Of a DNA stretch of 64,000 nucleotides, positions 55,663 through 63,125 are shown piece by piece. A model generated the notes under the pieces. That model was not told where the DNA came from. It saw nothing but the letters and a program-made list of their open reading frames with translations, and made no database searches. Source of the DNA: Dietzia psychralcaliphila (GTDB lineage Bacteria; Actinomycetota; Actinomycetes; Mycobacteriales; Mycobacteriaceae); contig NZ_CP015453.1 of NCBI RefSeq assembly GCF_003096095.1, forward strand, positions 1,674,001-1,738,000. Reading direction: 5' to 3'. The translations under genes and the position numbers were made by a program. How positions within the stretch are numbered: the first letter of the stretch is position 1; every line of letters begins with the position of its first letter.

Positions 55663-55694
55663 TTGACCTTCTAGTCAACTTGAAGGTTTACCTT
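55663..55694 (+). promoter_or_regulatory. MerR-type promoter with long-spacer operator
   Basis: TTGACC (55663-55668) is the -35. A dyad ACCTTC-N10-GAAGGT (55666-55687) with further inner symmetry (AGT/ACT) fills a spacer of about 19-20 bp, and TTTACC/TTACCT (about 55688-55693) is the -10. Overlong spacers with a dyad are the hallmark of MerR activation. The BASS-family transporter and its MerR gene follow. Confidence 0.8.
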
Positions 55695-55768
55695 GTAAAG
55701 GCCTTGCTGCCGCTGGACCCCGCTGGGGCAGGGCAGTCGCGTTCGCAGCTATCGATGGAGAACTGTCA

Positions 55769-56761
55769 GTGACCTGGATTGAGCGCTTGCAAAGCGTGTT
55801 TGTCGCCGTGGCCGCTCTGGCCGGGTTGGGGGTCGGTCTTGCGACTCCGCTCGGTGCTAGTGGCGAGTTCGTGGTGATTCCGGCGCTGCTGGTGATGCTC
55901 ACCGCTGTGTTCGTTCAGCTCGATGCCTCGAATTTGAAGGAGGTGGGCAATGCCAAGGGGCTGGTCGCGGTCAGCCTGGTGTTGAACTACGTTTTTACGC
56001 CGCTTCTTGCCTGGGCGTTGGGCATCGGGTTGCTCGGGGAGCAGCCCGATCTTCGAATCGGACTGTTGCTGTTGCTTGTCACCCCGTGTACCGATTGGTA
56101 TCTCGTCTTCACCGCGATGGCACGGGGCCATGCAGGGATCGCGACGGCGCTGCTGCCCGTCAATCTCGTGCTTCAGCTGCTTTTGTTGCCGGTCTATGTG
56201 ATGTTGCTCGGTGGTGAGGCTGCGATGGTCGACGCGGGCACCTTGATGGAAGCAGTGGTGCTGATGCTCGTCGCTCCGTTGGCGGTGGCGTTTATGCTGC
56301 GCTGGGTCAGTGCCCGGTTCAAGGGGCGGCGATGGCGGGAACAGCATCTTATGAGGTGGGCGAACCGGGTGGTGATGCCGCTGTTGTGTCTGGCGGTCTT
56401 CGCGATGTTCGCCTGGCAAGCGCCCGTGGTTGCCGAGAACGGGGCCGAGATGCTGTTGCTATTGCCTGCGCTGCTCCTGTTCTTCGTCATCCTCCCTCTG
56501 GTCTCCACTGGGGCAGCTCGACTGTTGCACTTGCCTGGGCCGCAGCGAGTCGCTCTGACAATGGTGACCACAGCCAGGAACTCGCCCATCGCTCTGGGTA
56601 TCGCGGTGGCGGCTTTCCCCGATCGGCCGCTGATTGCTGTTGCACTGGTGGTGGGACCGTTGATCGAGTTACCGATCCTCGCAGTACTTAGTCAGATCAT
56701 CCGCCACCGGGACAAGAGCGCCCCCGCTGGACAGGCTGCTGCCTCAACTAGTGACCGGTAA
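55769..56761 (+). CDS. BASS/ACR3-related transporter
   Basis: This 330-residue protein has about ten membrane helices and belongs to the bile acid:sodium symporter / arsenical-resistance superfamily: NYVFTPLLAWALGIG and LLVTPCTDWYLVFTAMARG (the Cys in TPC-TDW aligns with the essential Cys region of ACR3), then TTARNSPIALGIAVAAFPD. GTG start with GGAG upstream. It lies behind a MerR-type promoter and before a Cys-containing MerR gene, so it probably exports a metal or metalloid. Which ion cannot be seen. It is paralogous to the protein at 58219. Confidence 0.85.
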   Translation: MTWIERLQSVFVAVAALAGLGVGLATPLGASGEFVVIPALLVMLTAVFVQLDASNLKEVGNAKGLVAVSLVLNYVFTPLLAWALGIGLLGEQPDLRIGLLLLLVTPCTDWYLVFTAMARGHAGIATALLPVNLVLQLLLLPVYVMLLGGEAAMVDAGTLMEAVVLMLVAPLAVAFMLRWVSARFKGRRWREQHLMRWANRVVMPLLCLAVFAMFAWQAPVVAENGAEMLLLLPALLLFFVILPLVSTGAARLLHLPGPQRVALTMVTTARNSPIALGIAVAAFPDRPLIAVALVVGPLIELPILAVLSQIIRHRDKSAPAGQAAASTSDR

Positions 56762-56789
56762 CTCCACGACCCGCCAGGAGGATGAGCGC

Positions 56790-57191
56790 ATGCGTATTTC
56801 TGAGGTGGCCAGGCGCAGCGGAGTGCCGGCTACCACGCTGCGGTACTACGAACAGCTCAACCTCATTAGCTCGACCCGGACCAGCAATGGCTACCGCGAG
56901 TATGGGTCGGAGGTTCTCGAGCGTCTGTCGTTCATCCATGGGGCGAAGCAGATGGACTTGGAACTCGACCAGATCAAATGGCTGCTCGAGGTCACCGCAA
57001 CTGGGACCTGCACCAACACTCGAGATGTCCTGCACCCACTACTCGCCGATCGTCTACGCGAGGTTGACGACACCATTCGCAGATTGGAAGAGCTCCGGGC
57101 AGGGCTGGCACGGTCACTCGATTATGTTGCAACATGCCCCGACAGCACCAGGCCTTGTCAGTCCGAGTGCGCCTTCAAGGCGCTCACGTGA
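56790..57191 (+). CDS. MerR-family metal-sensing regulator
   Basis: This 133-residue regulator starts RISEVARRSGVPATTLRYYEQL (MerR HTH) and has a dimerisation helix with EVTATGTCTNTRDVLHPLL: a Cys at the start of that helix is the site metal MerR proteins use. The C-terminus has three more Cys (ATCPDSTRPCQSEC). The pattern is that of metal sensors of the ZntR/CadR type rather than drug sensors. ATG at 56790 with AGGAGG upstream. It lies 28 bp after the transporter and should activate the promoter at 55663 from its own operon. Confidence 0.9.
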   Translation: MRISEVARRSGVPATTLRYYEQLNLISSTRTSNGYREYGSEVLERLSFIHGAKQMDLELDQIKWLLEVTATGTCTNTRDVLHPLLADRLREVDDTIRRLEELRAGLARSLDYVATCPDSTRPCQSECAFKALT

Positions 57192-57524
57192 CTGAAGTTC
57201 TTGTCAGTGTTTGAGGTGGCGGGCCTGGGGCCTGCTGGCAGGCGGATCAGATGGCGTTAGCTAGCGCGGTTTTTTACATAGGGCCTGGTTACTGGCGCAG
57301 GCCCACAGTCTCCGGAATGTGCACAGCCTCGCTCGGCGAGGACGACACTGCCATCCAGTGACGCCACTGGGATCAAGCGTGAAGGGGACAAATAGCGAAG
57401 TCTCGGCGTGAGTAAGCTTGCGCACGGCCGCGCTGACGGCCGGAAAGATGCTGAGCGAACCCGGCCATCTTGCGAGCACGGCAATGCGGCCAGCGATTAC
57501 CATGGCCGGCGCCGTACTGCCTCA
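57192..57524. other. Gene-poor stretch between merR and lsr2
   Basis: No gene is supported here. Frames on the minus strand from 57261 have no ribosome binding site and Arg/Cys-rich nonsense composition. The region may be decayed DNA. Confidence 0.4.
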
Positions 57525-57860
57525 CTAGTTGGCGGCTGCGTACGCTTCCATCACCGTGGCGGGAATGCGGCCGCGGTGAGAGACGTCATGGCCATTGTCG
57601 CGCGCCCATTCGCGAATAGCCTTGTTGTCCCCGGATACGGTCTTGGCCGTGGCCTTGCGCGCAGACTTGGACTTTCCGGTCACCCGATGGCCGGACTCGA
57701 TGTACGGCGCCATGAGCTCATGGAATGTGTCAGCGTTCTCGTCGCTGAGGTCGATCGAATATTCTTTTCCATCGAAGGCGAAGAAGAGAGTATTCGCCTC
57801 GTTGCCCAGGTCAGTGCCGTCGAAATCGTCGATGTACCGCATCTGAAAATGCTGTGCCAT
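57525..57860 (-). CDS. lsr2: Lsr2-family nucleoid-associated protein
   Basis: This 111-residue xenogeneic silencer of Mycobacteriales has [33 protein letters not shown] as the N-terminal oligomerisation domain, a Lys/Arg-rich linker, then [19 protein letters not shown] with the RGR core that inserts in the AT-rich minor groove. It binds and silences AT-rich foreign DNA. The chromosomal lsr2 normally sits beside clpC; here it lies among metal genes, so it is probably an accessory paralogue carried with the island. ATG with AGGGGGAAG upstream. Confidence 0.92.
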   Translation of the reverse strand: MAQHFQMRYIDDFDGTDLGNEANTLFFAFDGKEYSIDLSDENADTFHELMAPYIESGHRVTGKSKSARKATAKTVSGDNKAIREWARDNGHDVSHRGRIPATVMEAYAAAN

Positions 57861-58218
57861 TGCTTCCCCCTATAGTGATTCCGTCAATACTGAGTGACAT
57901 TATGCACCACATGGAGAAATTAGGTCTAATCACATTCCTGGCAAGCTTCAGGCGCCGATTCCGCTGGTGGTCGGCCCGGCGTCGAGGTGTCGATAGAAGT
58001 CGACACGGGTTTTCGGACACTGGTGTCCTGGTGAAACAAGTTGTCTCCGGAAGCGTCCCAATATCGATCGTTAAAAGTACTGTTGCCATCTCCGAATGAA
58101 GGCAAGAGCTGGCTGATGGAGTGCGAGATATGCCGACAGCTCAGCGGGACCCGGATTCCTCCCGTGGCTTATTACACGCCCTGCGCTGGCGTCGTTCCCA
58201 AGAGGCCTGGCGAAGTTG
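57861..58218. other. Promoter and gene-poor stretch upstream of lsr2
   Basis: The first 100 bases before lsr2 are AT-richer than the surroundings and should hold its promoter. I see no reading frame with a believable start in 57861-58218. A stretch near 58171 lies just beyond the end of the next gene. Confidence 0.4.
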
Positions 58219-59187
58219 CTAGGGAGCGGGCAGCGGGTGGTGTGGAATGAGGCGGGGTACGAGCCGGACGTAGGTGACCATGCCGACGAGTTCGACGAGG
58301 GTTTGGGTGACCACGACGACCGCCACTAGGGCAAACGGGTCGGGCAGGGCGAGGGCCAGGGGTAACACGACCAGTGAGTTGCGGGTGGCCCCAGAGAAGA
58401 CCACCGCCCGGGTGCCAGGGACGTCCTGGCTGAAAACCCGGCTGATGATGATGCCCAGGGGGACCATCACGACCAGGAAGGCAACGTAGAGAGGAATCAC
58501 CTTCAGCAGCGAGGATAAATCCGCCCGGACGGCGTCGATCTGGGAGGCAACCACGACGGAGAGGGTGGCCATCATCAGCGGCACCATCAGTGACTCCATC
58601 GCGTCCATGACCTTCCGGGCGGAGGCGGACCGTGCGGCCAGGTACTGCGTGATGGCCGCCAGAGCCAGGGGCGTAACGATCAGTAACAGGAAAGCCTCGA
58701 GGAACGGGGCAACGTCCAAGACCTCGAACAGGCTGGGGCCCATAAATAAGCCCAGGTAGGCCGGCAGCAGCAGCATCTGCATGAGCATCAGCAGCGGCGC
58801 TGCGGCTAGCAGCATATCGTGCGCGGAGCCGGCTAGCCCGGAGAAGACAATGACGTAGTCGATGCACGGGGTCAGCAGCACCAGCAACACGCCCAGCAGT
58901 AGCGCTTGGTCGTCAGCGACGAACCGGGAGAGGCCGTAGACCACGACCGGGACGATGGCAAAATTCAGCACCAACAGCCCGGCCAGGAACCGGCCGTCAC
59001 GCAGCGCGCGGCCGAGCCGGGTCAGCGGCACGCCAAGGAATGTGGCGTACAGCAGCACCATCAGCACCGGATTGATTGCCTGCTCCAGGCCCGGGGCAGC
59101 GGAAGGGGCGCCCAGCCCGAACACGGCACCGACCCCCAAGGCCACCAGGTACAGGGGGATCTGCCACCGCTCCAGCCACGTGATCAT
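58219..59187 (-). CDS. BASS-family transporter (second, with the cad genes)
   Basis: This 322-residue protein has about ten helices and shares the BASS/arsenical-resistance fold with that at 55769: LEQAINPVLMVLLYATFL, LLTPCIDYVIVFSGLAGSA (Cys in the TPC region), FSGATRNSLVVLPLALALPD. The start is ATG at 59187 with GAGGAGGAC upstream; the longer upstream frame is nonsense. It lies downstream of cadD and is likely in the cmtR-cadD transcript (100-bp gap). It may export the same metals or arsenite; substrate unknown. Confidence 0.85.
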   Translation of the reverse strand: MITWLERWQIPLYLVALGVGAVFGLGAPSAAPGLEQAINPVLMVLLYATFLGVPLTRLGRALRDGRFLAGLLVLNFAIVPVVVYGLSRFVADDQALLLGVLLVLLTPCIDYVIVFSGLAGSAHDMLLAAAPLLMLMQMLLLPAYLGLFMGPSLFEVLDVAPFLEAFLLLIVTPLALAAITQYLAARSASARKVMDAMESLMVPLMMATLSVVVASQIDAVRADLSSLLKVIPLYVAFLVVMVPLGIIISRVFSQDVPGTRAVVFSGATRNSLVVLPLALALPDPFALVAVVVVTQTLVELVGMVTYVRLVPRLIPHHPLPAP

Positions 59188-59287
59188 TGTGCGTCCTCCT
59201 CGGGAGGGCCATACCTTCGGTCTCGTGCCGCTGACGATGCTGGCCGGCAGTGGCAGTGAGAATGGGCGGCAGGGGAGCCGGCCGTGA

Positions 59288-59884
59288 TTAGAGTCCGAAG
59301 GCACCGCCGCTGACCAGGATAAAGATGCCCAGGCCGATCAGGACAATCGGGAACAGAATGTGTTCCCAGCGTTCCAAGGCCTCGGCGATTGGCCGACGGG
59401 TGGCCACGAACTTGGCCAGGCCCACCAGGACCGAGACCAGAACCAGGAATACAACGCAATAGGCCACCACGGCTCCCGGGCCCACGCTGAGGAAGACCGG
59501 GACGTAGACGCCGATGTTGTCCCCGCCGTTGGCGAAGGTCACCGCGGCCACGGTCCACACGGCCACGTTCTTACCTTCGATCTTGGCGTCGTCATCGTCA
59601 TCGTCCCCGCGCCAGGCTTGCCATGCTGCCCACAGGCCCAGGGCTAACGGAATAAGCCCGAAGTAGGGGATGGCCTCCGAGGGCAAGAACGTCCCGGCGC
59701 CCAATGCCACGAGCACGGCCGCACCGAGGATGCCAGCGAACCCAAGGTACTGGCCAGCGACGATGCGAGCGGTGGTTCCGCGCTGGCCTGCGCCGCGGGC
59801 GAAAAACAGCGAGAGGACGATGACATCGTCGATGTTTGTGACAATGAACAGGCCGATCGCCTGCAGAATCGAGGACAGGATCAC
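59288..59884 (-). CDS. cadD: CadD-family cadmium resistance transporter
   Basis: This 198-residue protein has about five membrane helices. TNIDDVIVLSLFFARG and TFANGGDNIGVYVPVFLSV are the two conserved acidic motifs of CadD. An aspartate cluster (GDDDDDDAKIEG) lies in a cytoplasmic loop, a possible metal-binding site. CadD lowers cytoplasmic Cd2+. The GTG start at 59884 overlaps the cmtR stop (GTGA), so both are coupled and under CmtR control. Confidence 0.93.
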   Translation of the reverse strand: MILSSILQAIGLFIVTNIDDVIVLSLFFARGAGQRGTTARIVAGQYLGFAGILGAAVLVALGAGTFLPSEAIPYFGLIPLALGLWAAWQAWRGDDDDDDAKIEGKNVAVWTVAAVTFANGGDNIGVYVPVFLSVGPGAVVAYCVVFLVLVSVLVGLAKFVATRRPIAEALERWEHILFPIVLIGLGIFILVSGGAFGL

Positions 59885-60240
59885 GCGAACACCTTCGTGT
59901 CGCTGCAACCGGGCACCGAACAGGCCAGGTCCAGGCAGGGCGCGGCCTCGTCGACCGCCAAACTGATTTCGACCAGAGCGGTCAGTGCCCACGACAGGTG
60001 CGGATCAGCGATCTCATACCGGGTCTGCCGTCCCTGAGGTGCGGCGACCGCGATGCCACAGTCGCGCAGGCACGCTAGATGGTTCGACACGTTCGAACGC
60101 GTCAGCTCCAGGTCGCGGGCCAGCTCGGCCGGGTAGGCCGGCCGCTCCAGCAGGGTCAGGAGTATCCGCGAGCGGGTGGGGTCAGCCATCGCCCGCCCCA
60201 ACCGGTTCATCACCTCAACACGAGACTCTATAGTCAGCAT
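59881..60240 (-). CDS. cmtR: CmtR-like ArsR-family Cd/Pb sensor
   Basis: This 119-residue winged-helix repressor has Cys57 and Cys61 in NHLACLRDCGI and Cys102 in APCLDLAC, the same residues, at the same numbers, as the Cd(II)/Pb(II) site of M. tuberculosis CmtR. RSNVSNHLACLRDC is the recognition helix. It should repress cadD and itself until Cd or Pb binds. A dyad-rich operator lies just upstream. The C-terminal extra Cys (VPGCSD) may add another ligand. Confidence 0.94.
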   Translation of the reverse strand: MLTIESRVEVMNRLGRAMADPTRSRILLTLLERPAYPAELARDLELTRSNVSNHLACLRDCGIAVAAPQGRQTRYEIADPHLSWALTALVEISLAVDEAAPCLDLACSVPGCSDTKVFA

Positions 60241-60247
60241 TCACTGA

Positions 60248-60264
60248 ACTGTACAGTACGTACT
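60248..60264. promoter_or_regulatory. Palindromic operator of cmtR-cadD
   Basis: Two overlapping perfect palindromes, ACTGTACAGT (60248-60257) and AGTACGTACT (60255-60264), lie immediately upstream of the cmtR ATG (60240). This matches the position and type of ArsR-family operators. Confidence 0.75.
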
Positions 60265-60352
60265 GAACTTGTCTAGCAGGTAGTCGTACACAAGGCAGCA
60301 TCTTGGGCCAATGGGTGACCACGCACGTCTCTCTGCTGCCGTGTAGGGGTTT

Positions 60353-60600
60353 GTGAGCCACAATCGGGGCGTGAGGCCTGTGGGCTACACCCAAGCGAGC
60401 ACCGCGAGCCAAGACGCACAGCTACAACTGGACGCGCTTCTCGATGCTGGGGTGCAGAAGCGGGATGTGTTCTCCAATGTGAGGTCTGGTAGGGGGACGG
60501 CGATCGAGTGGCCGGGGATGAAGCGCCTGCTCGACTACGCCGGGTCTTCGGGGACACTGTCGTGTGGCGTATCGGCTGGCTCGGCGGCTTGTGCGAAGGG
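60353..60600 (+). pseudogene. Frameshifted serine resolvase fragment
   Basis: From a GTG at 60353 the frame reads VGYTQASTASQDAQLQLDALLDAG, then FSNVRSGRGTAIEWPGMKRLL, a Tn3-type resolvase N-terminus. The first catalytic Arg is changed to Gln. The frame shifts near 60548, and the next segment (GDTVVWRIGWLGG, in another frame) has lost the active-site D-R-L-G-R-S. The C-terminal half and HTH are missing. The remaining 60600-61020 contains scraps such as LDALGGSEFATEHKFELAE and a tail WIVEIAKKKLA that I cannot assign. This is non-functional mobile DNA. Confidence 0.75.
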
Positions 60601-61034
60601 GCGCACTGTCGAAAAAGCCGCCGATTGCTCGGGCCTGAGTTCCGGTCCGCAGTGGTGGGAACGCGCGCGATGGGCTTGAAATCTCACAATTTCGGAGGAC
60701 TCGACTTCCTGGTCCATTGGTCTGGATCGTGTTGGACGCACTCGGCGGCAGCGAGTTCGCCACTGAGCACAAGTTCGAGTTGGCGGAGGCGGCGATCGCT
60801 CCCAACTCGCACTCGTAGGAGAGAGACGGCCAATTGGGACTCAGGCTGCGCCAAAGAAGCCAGAGGGTCGTTGCAGCAGTGTCTTCGTGCGGGAGGTTCT
60901 TGCTGCGGCACATGGACGATCGACAAGCGGCGCGACCGTAAGACTCCCGGTTGGATCGTCGAAATCGCAAAGAAGAAGCTCGCCTGAAGGAACGCATCAG
61001 TTCGGAGGTTGCTTACGATGGGCTGTGTCAAGGA

Positions 61035-61388
61035 TTGTGGACAGGTCCTCGGTGGTGGCTGCCGTCAGCGTCCATCTCGACCAGCACGGTGTAGCCGCGG
61101 TCGAGGCCCCATCGGAAGCCCGGCGATGTAGGCGGCGCCGAGCCCCTGCTTGCCCTCGCGGTGCAGGACGCTGATCCGTCTCCGGGTGTCCCCGGCCGCG
61201 AGCTGGTCGGCGACTTCACCGGTGCCGTCGGGGCTGTTGTCGTCGGCGACGAGGACCGCCACGTCGGGGTCTGCGACGAGTAACCGCTCGACCACATCCG
61301 GCAGATTCTCCCTCTCGTCGTAGGTCGGGACGATCACCAGCGTCCGCGCGGACGGAACGCCGCCAGCCGGCGTCATCGGATCGGTCAC
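61035..61388 (-). pseudogene. ppm: Polyprenol-phosphate mannose synthase (Ppm), frameshifted and truncated
   Basis: From the GTG at 61388 the frame is a GT2 glycosyltransferase N-terminus: [38 protein letters not shown] and [12 protein letters not shown]. It then shifts by one base; the next frame continues [23 protein letters not shown] and stops making sense near 61055. The normal gene is about 240-270 codons; about half is missing. Ppm makes the mannose donor for lipoglycans and O-mannosylation, so another copy must exist elsewhere. Its start lies next to the lnt stop, the usual actinobacterial lnt-ppm pairing. Confidence 0.82.
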
Positions 61389-63083
61389 TTAGATCTCCTC
61401 GAAGTCGGTCGCTGGCCGTGGCCGGGTGCGGATCAGCGCCCATGCCAGGCCGGCGAGCCCGGTGAGACAGGACACCGCCTGTGGGATGCCGCCCAGCCGG
61501 GTTGCCATCGTACCGGCCCCTCCCACCTCGACCTGCGCGGCCAGTACCGCCGGCTCGAAGATCCCGGTCTCTTGCCGGACCCGGCCGTCGGGGCCGATCA
61601 CCGCGCTCACCCCGCTGGTGGCGGCGATCAGGACGGGCACCCGGTGCTCCACGGCCCGTACCCGCGACATCGCCAGTTGCTGGTAGGTCATCGGCGATCG
61701 ACCGAATGTGGCGTTGTTGGTGGGCACGATGAGGATCTGCGCGCCCCGGGTCACGGGTTCGCGGGCGGCGTCGTCAAACGCGATCTCAAAGCAGATGGCC
61801 ACGCCCAGCCCGACCCCCGCCGCGGTGACCAGTCCCGTGCCGTCGCCGGGGACAAAATGGCCGGCGGTCCGGGCGATCGGGAACAGCGCCTCGAGCGGCT
61901 CGCGTAGCGGCAGCCACTCGCCGAACGGTTGGATATACCTCTTGTCGTGGCGGCCGACCACCTCGTCGTCACCATCCCACACCAAGTAAGAGTTGGTGGT
62001 TTCGGGCCCGTCTCCCACCCGCAGGACGGTACCCACGAGGATCGGGGCGTCCAGACGTCGGGACAGCGCGGTGATCTGGGCGCCGGCGCGCTGGTCCGCA
62101 AGCGGGGAGATGTCCGAGGCGTTCTCCGGCCACAGCACCAGATCCGGCCGCGCCGCGGTCCCGGCCTCGACGTCGTTGGCGAGTTCCGCCGTCACCCGGA
62201 GGTGGTTCTCGAGCACCGCACGACGTTGGGCGTTGAAGTCCAGCCCGAGCCTGGGGACGTTGCCCTGGATGACAGTGACCTCGACCGTCTCTCTAGTGTC
62301 TCCTGCCGAGGCGGCGACGGACGCACCGGCGACGAGCCCAGCGGTGACCAGCGGGGCGGCCAGGAGCGCGATGGCTGTTCTTCCGGGCCGGTCCCCGCGC
62401 ACGAGAATCAACGCGCCGATACCGAGCACCGCGCCCAGGGACGCCACCGCGAAACCGAGCAGCGGGGCCCCGCCGAGCGAGGCCAGGGCCAGGAGGGGGC
62501 TGTCGGCCTGGCCGAACGCCAGTCGGCCCCACGGGAAACCGCCCCAGGGCCACGAGGAGCGGATCCACTCCCACAACGACCACCAGCCGGCCACCCCGGC
62601 CACCGCTCCCAGTGCTCGTAGGCCGACGCGGGGTCCGGGGGCCAGCCCCGCTCGCAGGATCGGCACGGCTCCGGCGCCGAAGGCCGCCAGGTAGAGCGCC
62701 TCGACGAGCGCCAGCGCCCAGGCCGCGTAGGCGCCCACGTATAGGCCCACCCACGGGGCCAGTAGGAGAAAAAAGACGAGCCCCGCCACCAGTCCCAGGA
62801 GGGCGCCCGTGCGCACCCGGGGTGCGGGTCCACGTAGTGGGGAGAGGACGACGACGAGGAGGGCGATCGCGGGAAGCGCCGCCCACCACAGGCCGACCGG
62901 AGGGAACGAGGCGGCCAGCAGCGCGCCGGCAGCGGCCGCTCCCACCACCCGGGCCAGGGTGGTGATCACTCCGGGTCCCGCTGCACCATGCCCGCCGACA
63001 TCGACTGCGAGCGCGTCATCCTCTCCCGCTTCTCGCGATCGCCGGGACGCAATGCCGGGGCAGGTCGATTCGCCATACCTCAT
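61389..63083 (-). CDS. lnt: Apolipoprotein N-acyltransferase (second copy)
   Basis: This 564-residue enzyme (from the ATG at 63083) or 526-residue enzyme (from a GTG at 62969, just before ITTLARVV) is paralogous to the Lnt at 48093. Membrane helices lead to the hydrolase domain with Glu in LVLWPENAS, Lys in DKRYIQPFGEW and Cys in GVAICFEIAF, so the triad is complete. The first 38 residues of the longer form are hydrophilic and the ATG lacks a ribosome binding site, so the shorter form may be real. The adjacent ppm remnant marks an lnt-ppm locus of the kind fused in mycobacteria. Confidence 0.92.
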   Translation of the reverse strand: MRYGESTCPGIASRRSREAGEDDALAVDVGGHGAAGPGVITTLARVVGAAAAGALLAASFPPVGLWWAALPAIALLVVVLSPLRGPAPRVRTGALLGLVAGLVFFLLLAPWVGLYVGAYAAWALALVEALYLAAFGAGAVPILRAGLAPGPRVGLRALGAVAGVAGWWSLWEWIRSSWPWGGFPWGRLAFGQADSPLLALASLGGAPLLGFAVASLGAVLGIGALILVRGDRPGRTAIALLAAPLVTAGLVAGASVAASAGDTRETVEVTVIQGNVPRLGLDFNAQRRAVLENHLRVTAELANDVEAGTAARPDLVLWPENASDISPLADQRAGAQITALSRRLDAPILVGTVLRVGDGPETTNSYLVWDGDDEVVGRHDKRYIQPFGEWLPLREPLEALFPIARTAGHFVPGDGTGLVTAAGVGLGVAICFEIAFDDAAREPVTRGAQILIVPTNNATFGRSPMTYQQLAMSRVRAVEHRVPVLIAATSGVSAVIGPDGRVRQETGIFEPAVLAAQVEVGGAGTMATRLGGIPQAVSCLTGLAGLAWALIRTRPRPATDFEEI

Positions 63084-63125
63084 GATTTCACGCCCGCACC
63101 GTAAAACTACTTTCCGCGCGCGACA

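Noticed and set aside
55417-55674. An 85-codon frame before the MerR promoter
   Set aside because: It spans a repeat remnant and runs into the promoter; no start signal.
57261-57503. Minus-strand frame of 80 codons near lsr2
   Set aside because: No ribosome binding site, Arg/Cys-rich composition and no recognisable family.
60508-60987. A 159-codon frame as a real gene
   Set aside because: It begins inside the resolvase remnant, contains its shifted fragment and is otherwise low-complexity; treated as debris.
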